Source: Marthasterias glacialis
Lineage: Eukaryota; Echinodermata; Asteroidea; Forcipulatida; Asteriidae
Direction of reading: 5' to 3'
NCBI GenBank assembly: GCA_911728455.2
Contig: OU452231.1
Span: 4,682,236 to 4,746,235, forward strand
Length of the DNA: 64,000 nucleotides
Part shown: one piece after another, positions 26,716 through 38,700 of the stretch
Numbering within the stretch: position 1 is the first letter of the stretch
How the letters are laid out: every line of letters begins with the position of its first letter
Position numbers and translations under genes: made by a program
The notes under the pieces: model-generated
What the model was told of the DNA's origin: nothing
Databases searched by the model: none
Seen by the model: only the letters and a program-made list of their open reading frames with translations

Positions 26716-29700
26716 ATGGTGAAAAAACTGGTAGACATGTGCCTTCGATGTATCGGCCAAAACCTAAATAACATCAGTCAGGTCGGAAGCTTGCTGCCAA
26801 CCAAACATAAAGAAATTCTTCTGCAGCGTATCGCAGACCACGATATGTTGACACCGGATTATCTTCCCCATGTGACGTACCACCTATTCTCACCGTCGTT
26901 ACGGTCAGTGAGATTCAAGTCATCGGAGCAGCTGACCGACGCCGTACTGATGCAGCTGGAAGCGTGTCAGTGTCAGTTAGACTCTCTCGTCATAACCAAC
27001 TGTAACCAAGTCTCTGGTAAGATATCGCACTATCACATGCTTACAACAAATTGTAAAAGTCTCTGTCAAACATGGCAATTTTGAAAGGCAACTTGGAGGC
27101 AATCAACTGCACTGTATGCAAAAGGAACGCTTCGGCAGCACAAGACACATTTTTGTAAGAGTGTCTTAATATTGTCCCCTAGAAAACTATGTGGAATTTG
27201 ACTTGTGCATGTTTTTTTTCTTCTTGGAGATTGTCTGGAACTGTTTGCCTGTAAATAGACCGATCCAATAAGCCCTGCCCCCAATAAGCCCTAGCTGCCC
27301 CCATACGTGTTGACCAATCACAGCCTTGGGTACGCCACCGAAAGTCTGACAAAAGTCCAACACGAAAAAATCCTTTTGGAAAATGTAAACGTACTTATAG
27401 CGAGGGTTCATGTCATGCAGTCTGGCATTGAAGAGACACACAGAGTTGTGATTGGTCAAAATGTTAGGGGGCGGGGCTTAATGGATTGGTCTGTTGCCCT
27501 GTGTGACATTGCCGTTACACATTTAACATGAACATTATTAACCAGTTTGCGCCGGACACCCTGTATCAATGCAAATATTTTCAGGGCCAGCAAACAGATG
27601 ACATAAATTTTGTATTTTCGTGTGAAATTGCAATCCTGGAATAAAGGGCTCCTCACATTCCACTACGGAGCTTACACAAATCATGCACATGGCACGTAAC
27701 TTTTGTTCCAAGGAGAGGATTACGAGATATAGAGAGGCTTCCACCATTGTTTATTCATTGTATTTCAGCACACTGGAGGTAAGTCAGAGAGAACTGAGTA
27801 TCCAGCCTTCGTTCTGGTTTCTTTGTGCCAGCGATAGAAAAATAATCGCGGCAAAAATGATTGAGAAAAATAATCCCGCTGGGGGAACGGGAAAAAATGG
27901 AAGAATCCCGGTGACAAGCATTCTAAAAAAATGTGTTTTTTGGTTTTTTTTTACTCCTTAATGTCCTCTTTTTTCTCTTTTCTTTCTTCCAATTGATTTT
28001 TATAGATAATGGAATGCATGCACTCCTCAGTAAGCAGAAGTCCCTCAAGTTTCTCAAATTGAAGAGGCTACCGCTGATAACATGCAAAACACTTGAAGCC
28101 ATCTGCTGTCCAGACACGCTGGTTGAGGTCAAAGTTCACTGTAGCAATATAAGCAATAAAGGTGAAGGGTCAACAATTGAAGATCTCATTCTTATTGTAA
28201 CCATAGGCTGTAGGTATATTTGTCATAATTTAGGTGCAACATAAAACCAAAACCAACTGACTTCACAACTTGTTACAAGCCATGAGAACAGACTTTAACT
28301 GAGTCCTCCTACCTCATGAAACCAACTGACTTCACAACTTGTCACAAGCCATGAGAATAGACTTTAACTAAGTCTTCCTACCTCATGAAACCAAGTGACT
28401 TCACAACTTTTTTGTAGCCACGAGATTATACTTTAACTGAGTCTTCCTACCTCATAAAACCAACTGACTTGTTACAAGTCATGAAAGTAGACTTTAACTG
28501 AGTCCTCCTACCTTATAAACCAACTGACATCACAACTTGTTACAAGCCATGAGAGTAGACTTTAACTAAGTCCTCCTACCTCATGAAACCAACTGACTTC
28601 ACAACTTGTTACAAGTCATGAAAGTAGACTTTAACTGAGTCCTCCTACCTTATAAACCAACTGACTTCACAACTTGTAACAAGCCATGAGAGTAGACTTT
28701 AACTAAATCCTCCTACCTCATGAAACCAACTGACTTCACAACTTGTTACAAGTCATGAAAGTAGACTTTAACTGAGTCCTCCTACCTTATAAACCAACTG
28801 ACTTCACAACTTGTTACAAGCCATGAGAGTAGACTTTAACTGAGTCCTCTTATCTCATGAAACCAAGTGACTTCACAACTTGTTACAAGCCATGAGAGTA
28901 GACTTAAAACTAAGTCCTCCTACCTCATAAAACCAACTGACTTCACAAATAGTTACAAGCCATGAGAATAGACTTTAACTGAGTCCTCCTACCTCATGAA
29001 ACCACCTGACTTCACAACTTGTTACAAGCCATGAGAATAGACTTTAACTGAGTCCTCCTACCTCATGAAACCAACTGACTTCACAACTTGTTACAAGCCA
29101 TGAGAGTAGACTTAAACCGAGTCCTCCTTCCTCATAAAACCAACTGACTTCACAACTAGTTACAAGCCATGAGAATAGACTTTAACTGAGTCCTCCTACC
29201 TCATGAAACCAACTGACTTCACAACTTGTTACAAGCCATGAGAGTAGACTTAAACCGAGTCCTCCTTCCTCATAAAACCAACTGACTTCACAACTAGTTA
29301 CAAGCCATGAGAATAGACTTTAACTGAGTCCTCCTACCTCATGAAACCACCTGACTTCACAACTTGTTACAAGCCATGAGAATAGACTTTAACTGAGTCC
29401 TCCTACCTCATGAAACCAACTGACTTCACAACTTGTTACAAGCCATGAGAGTAGACTTAAACCGAGTCCTCCTTCCTCATAAAACCAACTGACTTCACAA
29501 CTAGTTACAAGCCATGAGAATAGACTTTAACTGAGTCCTCCTACCTCATGAAACCAACTGACTTCACAACTTGTTACAAGCCATGAGAGTAGACTTAAAC
29601 CGAGTCCTCCTTCCTCATAAAACCAACTGACTTCACAACTTGTTACAAGCCATGAGAGTAGACTTAAACTGAGTCCTCCTACCTCATGAAACCAAGTGAC

Positions 29701-32700
29701 TTCACAACTAGTTACAAGCCATGAGAATAGACTTTAACTGAGTCCTCCTACCTCATAAAACCAACTGACTTCACAACTTGTTACAAGCCATGAGAATAGA
29801 CTTAAACCGAGTCCTCCTTCCTCATAAAACCAACTGACTTCACAACTTGTTACAAGCCATGAGAGTAGACTTAAACCGAGTCCTCCTTCCTCATAAAACC
29901 AACTGACTTCACAACTTGTTACAAGCCATGAGAATAGACTTAAACCGAGTCCTCCTTCCTCATAAAACCAACTGACTTCACAACTTGTTACAAGCCATGA
30001 GAATAGACTTAAACCGAGTCCTCCTTCCTCATAAAACCAACTGACTTCACAACTTGTTATTAGCCATGAGAGTAGACTGAGTAAAATACAAACAATGTTC
30101 TTTATCCTCGATGCAAGTTTAACATCCATCAAAATTGTTGCGGTACCCACTGCTATAATATAGGATTCGGACTACCTCTAGCTACTGGGCAAGCTCGGTG
30201 GTGAGACATCTGCTCCAGAATGGCAAAGGTCGTGGGTTGGAATCCCACCCGAGTAATATACGTGTGGATCTTTTTCACAGCACTTGGGAAGTACTGAGTG
30301 TACAGTGGCTTGCTTAACACACATCAGTGTTTGGGTAAAAAACAATAAGTTAAACTCATACCTCATCTTTTATACCCAGTGTAAAGTAATATTTTGACTC
30401 TTATATCTTGATCAGGAATCCAAAACCTAGTGAGTAAAAACCCCAAGATCTCAAAGTTATCTTTCGGTACTGCCACCTTCAAGGTGACAGAGGAAGTGGT
30501 GTCAGTGTGTGGATCATCCCTCGGAAGTAATTTGGTAAGATGGTCATCAAGGAGTAAAGTGTCCGGGGCTTGATTTCACAAAGCGTTCATCTTAAGATGA
30601 GTTGCCAGTATCACCACGGTGATTTGTATCGTGACATCACACTTTGCTTAGCAATAAAGATTGATACACAGTTAAGATCAGTCTTGGCTCTTTGTGAAAT
30701 CGGCCCTTAGCCCTGTTGTTAATGAAGACGAGAAACAAGTTTGCCCTAAGTATGTTCGAAGTAATTACCATCTGAAATCAGTTCAATAAAATAATTTAAT
30801 AACAAAAAGCATATTTTGGAAACTACCAACCAAAGAGACTTTTGATATAAATGCAAAAAATGGTAATGTCCTCATTTTTTTTATCCTAACAGTGGCTAAA
30901 TAATACATAGTGCACATATTGATGCATACATCCCCAAATTGTTTATGTACAATGTATATGTTTACTGTCTTCCTGGTGGTGTTTTAATCCAATAGACCGA
31001 TTGCGCGACCCGCGTCACGTGACCTCTTTTGGGTATAAAATGTAAACACACACAACATCCTCCATAGGAAAGGGTGGTACGGTACACGATGATTAATGCA
31101 TTTAGTTTATTCGATCGAGGCTTTTCTTGCTCGAAATTTGTAAAAGATATTCCGGAGTTTGTACCAGAGACCTTCAAGTGGCTGAATAAAGCCAGTAAGG
31201 ACAGTTCCAGCAAGTCTTGAAAATTGTAAAAGTACCGTATAAATGTGCACGATGTGTACAGCGCACAACCGAACATTAGGCCAGACGTGAGACGACCACA
31301 CACTTTTCAACACAAAAATTTCAAAGTGTTGAAGCTGAAATCCTCCAAAGAAATTGCTTTCGAAAACTGTGTGATTCCTTTGTCTATTTGAAATTCTGCA
31401 AGGCTAGGTATTAATGCTCACTTTTCCAATGTTGTTTATCCTTTTTTTACAGTGATTTAGGCCTACATTACAAACACAATAACAGACGGGTGGCTACATA
31501 ATAGTCGTCCGACGCCGGTAGTGCATGGCTTAAAAAGCCTCTTTTCAGAAGAATTCTGTTAAATTATGAAACAGAGATGTGATTTAAATTAATGCCACAA
31601 CATACTACTTTACGTAAAGGTGCTTATTAACTAATTTATCACTTAACAAAAGTAAAATCGACCGTTTTCGTACTCACTCTGTGTCATCAGCTGTATGGCA
31701 TTATACCCAATAGGAGGTCACGTGACCGCATGTTAACATTGTCACGCAATCGGTTTATTGCATGCATGTCTGGGGGTAGATCATGGAGCCCTATGGGTAA
31801 ATCTAGATTTCCTTTGTTGTTTTTGTTTAGGAGTGGGGGAGGAGAGGGAGGAGGGGGAGGGGGCTTAGGCGTGGGATTAGAGAGATGTTTGTTGTGCTGG
31901 GCAGGGTGGGTGTGGTCAGCCACTGATCGTTGGAGGTCATAATACCTTACTCAATCTACATTTATTATCATTATTATTATTATTAATTTTTTGGTAATGA
32001 AACCAAGGATGCCTCAAAAGCTAACTTAATCACTGTAGCTCGGAAGCCTGAGAAAACCTGTAGATAAGGATGCTTGCTATCTGAACCAGAAACACCAGGG
32101 TAAACCCCTACTCTTCCACGAAAAGTGTTCTGGGTTTCTTGAATTTTCACTATCCATCCTAGTACAGGGGACATACAGCTTACCGTCCCGTCCGAAGGAC
32201 AAAGCAATTATGGTAAAGTGTCTTACTCAAAGTCATCAGTGTCGTGACTGGCCAGGCCAGGATTCGAACCCACATTCTGTAAACTACAGAACTTGAAGTT
32301 TGTCGAACTACATGTAGACCACTCGGCCACGACACTCTGCTGTGTAAAGACCTGATAATAAGAAAGCTTCTTGTGATTTGTCATCTTTTTAATTTCAGAT
32401 TCAACTTGACTTGTCTAATCTCAACTCATTAATCAACAAGAGCCTGGTGTCGCTTGCTGAAAACTGTCCAAACCTGAAATCGTAAGGTCACATTTTGTTT
32501 TTCTTATGAATAAAAGTTGCTATTTTGCTATCGAAACTGTGTATGGCATTAAGTTTGGTAATCCTAACGCCTGTCAACATTAAAATGTCTTTAAACTTGA
32601 TTCATTTCTTGCAGAATTTGTGTAAGTGGCTGCAACAAAATAACCAGTGAAGGTCTTCTGCCGGTAAGATATTTAAATAATCCTGTCTTTTTTTACCTTC

Positions 32701-35700
32701 ATCTGTCGGTTAAAAGATAAGAACTGCTCTCTAAATGTCCTCATATTTAAAGGCAAAAACAGTTCTTTTAAAAGTTGTTTGAGTGGTGCAAATGGTACTC
32801 AATACACTTCATGTGCCATGTGATATCTTTATGGTTGTACATGTATTTGGACATATGCTTGCTCATTTGTTTCATCATCTGCTACCATGGTCTTGTGGCT
32901 TCTTGCATCTTGAAAGATTTCTTGCATCTTGAAAGACAAAAAAAAAGGTACTCAAAGAGATGGCCCTTAACCAGTTGTGCCGGTTGGCGCCGGATGACTT
33001 GTTTTCACGCAAAGGTTTCCCCTGCCTGGAAACAAAAGCCTTGTAATAACGGTATTGTGTAAAATCGAAAAACCGGAGCAAAGGTCGCCTGGACATTCCA
33101 CTGCTGACCGTTCCCAGACCACACACACGTCGTCTAATGCTACGTTTCACCAACACAAAGACAAAACAAGGTCTTGAATATTTTGGTGAGTTCTGGCTAT
33201 TTAGAGGTGGTTTTGGTGTAATCCCGATTCCAGACCTTTGTCCTTTTGTTCCAAGAAGAGGATTACAAGACATCAAGAGGCTTCCATCATTGTTTATTCA
33301 TTGTATTTCGGCTCAACGGAGGTAAGTCATGTGTTCGGGCTTAGTACCAATTCTATGCCGTAGGTAACGGCCGATGTTTTGCAATTCACGGTGTGTGAAT
33401 TTGACATTTTCTTGGTCGAGAAAACAAAACGCATCTTTGTTCTCTTGGCTTTGTCAAGTCAGGGTTTCTTTGTACCAGCGGTACTCTCAAAGAAAAACGA
33501 TTCCGGCAATTCCGACAAAATAATCCCAGTAGGGTAGACGGGAAATAATGGAAGATCCCTGGCGGCAACTGGTAAAACAAGAAATATTGGTTACCTTTGG
33601 AGAATTCTTTTTGGGTCGGAAGAAGTAATAGCCAAACTTTTGCACCCTGAACTATTTGTGTTGATTAATTTTTTTCACAGCTCTTTCGAAGCTGCACCAA
33701 GCTCCAAGAGTTGGATCTCTCCTTCTGCTATAAGGCCTTAGAACCAACAAACAGCAACGTGTTAGCACATCTTCCCGTCAGCATCACATCGTTATCGCTC
33801 AGTGGACTACCAGTAGAGGGCGCTACATTGCTGACAGCTCTTTCGAGACTCACCAGACTGTGTGAGCTGAGACTTTGCGGGATTAACATGATCTCTGAAG
33901 AGGATATTGAAGAGGTACAATGTAGTTAAGATCTGGGATTATGAAACATCGCTGGCTAAAAATTCTAACTGGGGGTGATGATTGAATGTAAATCATCAGT
34001 CGTGCCATGAATTGACGTATGGGTAAAAAAATTACAAAATTTGGCCAATCTGTTTTTGTACAAATTATTGATATACTCATTACTGTTAACATTGTCAGCA
34101 AGTTGCAGGACCTAACATGTAATAGTTTCGTAATTACACTAATTAACATGACCGTATCACCGTATCACTTGATTTGCCATTGTGCAATTCCACGAAGTGA
34201 CGTATCAGTATTCGCCACTTTATCCATTGTAGCACATAGCGCTGTTACGGTGGCAAACACGTGCGGTACGACATCATCATCATTAGATAGATGTTAATAT
34301 TTGCATCGGGGGGGAATGAATATAAATTTCAATTTGCCTTTCACCGATGTGTGATAAGCACTGTATACTCAGTGCTTTCGAGTCCTATGAAGAAGAAAAA
34401 ATCCACAGGCAACTCGGGTGGGATTCGAACATGCTCGGTGGTCTAGCTTGGTTAAGACATCTGCTCTAGTCCTGCGGGAGTCGTAGGTTCAAATGCCACC
34501 CGAGTTGCCTGTGGATTTGTTTTCCACAGGACTCGAAAGGATAACATCATTCATCACAATCATCGTGGACATTTTGGAAGTCAGTGTCCCTGTGTGTTAT
34601 ACAGTATAGTGTGCATGTTAGGCGATAAGGAGCTTACAGGCTTACCCTAATTTTCCAACGCAATTTGACTCCCAAAACAGCGAGCGTGGCAGACAGTAGC
34701 CTGCGTGTGACGTTGGTGCAAGGGGGTCAATTAGTCAGTAGTGTGTGTGTGTGTAAGTTCATCGATGTAAAGAAACGGATTAGACAAATATTCCAACTCT
34801 AAAAGTAAAGGGGAAGCTGAAAGGAAAAATGTAGAACAGTTAAAAAAAAACAGCTAAAAATCTTACCTGTTCCAAGTTGCTTATTAAACATAATTTGTTT
34901 TTGTCATAATTGCTATTATCTCTGTGTCTTAAATGCTATTGTCATTGTAACTTTGTACAGCGCATTGAGGATTCCTTCAATTTTGAAATGCGCTTTATAA
35001 GAATCTATTTATTATTAGTATGTTTCCCCCTTTTGAGAGATGTAATTTTTTTTTTGCATCGGGGATAAGGAATATTATTTGTAATGTTTTACCCATACAC
35101 CGATGTGTGTTAAGCACTGTATACTCAGTACTTTCCCAAGTCCTGTGAAAAAAATCACAGGCATTTTTCCTTGGGTGGGATTCGAACCAACAACCCCCGC
35201 CATTCTAGAGCAGATGTCTTACCAACTAAACTACCGAGACTGCCCGGTAGCTAGAGGCAGTTCGAATCCATTACCAGCGGGTACCGCAACCATTATGAGA
35301 GATGTTGATTTTTGCATCGGGGATAAAGAATATTATTTGTAATGTTTTACCCATACTCCGTTTCACCCTTGTTATAACTTTCTATAATTATATTTCAGAT
35401 ATTTTGTGTCGTTGGTAGTCAACTTACCTTACTAGACATGAGTGGATGTCACCAGTCTATGACGGACCACGCCCTGAGGTCAATCGTCAAGCATTGCACA
35501 GAGCTGGAGAAGCTGTCTCTGTCGTTCTGTGTACGTCTGACGGGCGAGGCTTTTATCAGTCTTCTACGAGATCAGAGAAGAGCGAGAAACTTGACGTCTC
35601 TGAAACTCAATGGATGCAAAGAGGTATGGCGTAGAAGATGTCTGGAGCGAAAAGCCAAAGCTTTAGGCAGTATGTAGTCCTGGCTGACTTTATTATTTAT

Positions 35701-38700
35701 ATTTATGAAGTTGAGATGAACACTTTTTAGTGAAACTAAATGAATGAAAAATCATTATTATGCAAAACTAACCCCAGCTTTTTGTTTAAGGGTGTCCATA
35801 ACATTGGTGAGATTGAAAATGTAATTGTTTATAGATTTACACCAAAGTTACATGGTGTAAAGATGGTCATGGTGGGAAAACTTCCCTTGAAGTGTTTTCG
35901 CCTGAAATGTTGCACTTTTTTTGAAATGAGTAAAACAACTAGTCTTCATCTTGTGAGTCTGAAATCCTATGTTTGAAAATGTGTGAAAACAGTGACGGGG
36001 TTTTTCACTATTTTCTTGTGACTTCGATGACAGATTGAGATTAAATTTTCAAAGGTGTGTTATTTCATGTATGTGTTTGATTGTTACAATCGGAATTAAA
36101 ATCGGGGTCTTCAAATTCTATTTTCTTGACTTTGACAGTATTTCAGACAGAAATATTTCTATGGAAGATTGATTCTGGTGTAAACTTCAATTTCAGTTAG
36201 CTTTCGGACCGATATTAAATGAAATAAAATTTGGGTGAATACCAATCCTTTATTCTACACATCTTTAATAAAGAAAACTTCCAATCTTTAAGATTGATTT
36301 TCATCAGTTACGTAAGTAGCTCTCTCTCTCTCTCTTTCACAAGATCAACTGACAGATATTTCCCTTCGTTCTTGCCAAGACATTCCATTTTATTCAATGA
36401 CGTTTTTTTGTCTTGGTAGATTTCCCATGCAGTCCTACTGGAGATAGCAATATCATGTTGTAACCTGGATACCTTCTACTTAGCTGGACTGAAGTGTGTG
36501 GACGACGCTTTGCTCTCTGATATTGCCAATAATTGCCTGAAACTGAGAGATGTTTCTATTAAGAGTTCGACTGGGACCGATTCACATCAGGTATGAATCA
36601 TAAACAGATTGATTTCAAATGGCCTGGGTTTGAAGTCTCACTCAGGAGTAAGCCTGGGCGACTAGTGGGACTAGTCGAGTAATCGCGACTGTTGATTGCA
36701 TCGGCTAGTCGTGATGGCCGCGTTGCATCTACTCGAGTAAATGCGCCGCCACGATTACTTCAACAGTACTCACGAATAGTTGCCCAATGAACGGATTTCT
36801 CATTCACGAGTCAGGAGGAGATATTGACACTAACATAATGACGAACTAAAATGACTACAAATGGTTCCGTGTTCGAAATATTTGTTTCTGTCGTTTCCAA
36901 ACATACCGAGGTAAAATTATTGGCAACTTGACCTTCAGCTGGACAAATAATATCAAGCCGACACTCCCCAAGGATTATTCCCAAGGGAAATTAAAAAAAC
37001 AAAACCTGCATGCTGCCCGATACTTTTCACATTGTGTAGCACCAGGGAGGAAGGATGTGGTTAGCACAAAGTTATTCAAGGCCACTCTGTATACAATCCA
37101 CCCACATTGTCGTAAAGTCTGCTGCAATTTGGATTGTTGTGGACGGGGGTCAATTCTGACAAAATCAATTCACTATTCATGTTCTTGGTTGGGGTGTATA
37201 TACTTGTACATGTACAAAGCTAGTAGGGGTGATGGCCTTGGCTTTCGATCGTAGCCGGACCTTCGTCAGAGGCATAAACAAGCACAGACAGAAAAACAAA
37301 TCCATTTATAGAAAAAGAGGGAGTAGGGAATCCTGTTGGTAAGTGATGACGTTTTTGGAGCCAGAAGTGCAATGTATACTTACATGTACATAAAAGTTTG
37401 TTGCACTTGCACTTTCGGCCCCAAAATGTACTCTTATGTTTTTGCCATGTAAAATGCCAAAGATTTAAAGTTTAAAAGTTTTATGGTATTGTATAGACCT
37501 TATGCATTCGCCGCCATCTTTAAGGTCAAACACAGCATCGAACGTGCAGTGTAGAGCAATTTCGGGTGGGTGACAAGAGTCGACTAGACTTAACCATAGT
37601 CGATCTAGATGTCAGCCGAACGCTACGTGGTTTGACTAGCTAGTCCAACTGAATCAACCTAGCCCCGGAGCACTGTTCCTCTAGTCAATTCACGTGCTAC
37701 GTCACAATTAATGAGTTGTTCAACGATAACGGAGGAATTTGGTTGAATATGACAATAATTTGTCTCTGCAGTGAAATATTTTAGTTAATTATTGCACGTA
37801 GAGATAAAAATAGGAGGGGAAAAACATAGAAAATGAACTTGAAAATGACGTGCTAACTTGCTAAATCCTATCGTCTGCTCAACAAGCATACATTCACTTA
37901 AATTTACTATATTGACTAGTCGCTCGACTAGATGCATTGGAGTGAAGAACAGATCACGCATGCGTGGTTTAAATCACAAATGGACTAAAAGTCAGCACCC
38001 GAACTTGCTCGTAGCTGTTTTGACCGCGGCGCGAGGGTGTCCTTTCCTGTGCTCATTGTGACGTCATACGCATAAGGTCTGTACTATTGTATTGCACTGT
38101 ATTGTATTAAGCTATTGTGTTGCGTTGTATTGTATTGTCTTTGCAAAAAGTTCGTTAATTTGAACTTTGATTTTTGCAGGTAACAGACAAAGGTCTGTTA
38201 GAGTTGATCAGATGCTGCCCTCTAGAGCACGTAGTGATTTCTGGAATCCATAAAGTCACTGACAAGACTGCCCTCGCTCTAGCCAATGCCTGCCCCGACC
38301 TTAAGAGCCTTTATGCATCAGGATGTACAATGATTACTGCAGCTGGCCTTCGCTACCTTCAGGTCAGTTCTAGCAGTTTGGTTTTCGTTTTGGAACATAT
38401 TTCACTAGTTCAAATAATGGAAGCTGAAAAGGGGATCGGCATATTGACCCTTTCGTTACCAAATTGTTTGAACATAAACAACCACTGAGGACCAAAATGT
38501 TTGACCACTCAAGCATGAAGCACACATTCTTACACAACAGAAAGCTTTCGTTCAAAGGCAAATTTGACCTATTATCACCTTAAAGATGTTGTTTTGCAGC
38601 AAAATAGGTAATAACAAAATGCTTACTTATTGAATTCCTTTTCTTATAATCTAAAGAATCATTGAGATCGGCCAATAAATGTGCAAGTTCTTGATATTCG

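Noticed and set aside
28250..30081. Possible CRISPR array (regular direct repeats)
   Set aside because: Eukaryotic context and head-to-tail units without unique spacers; it is a satellite.
29734..30150. 138-codon minus-strand ORF with repeated 23-residue blocks
   Set aside because: It is the 69-bp satellite read in frame; no start context, splice partner or family similarity.
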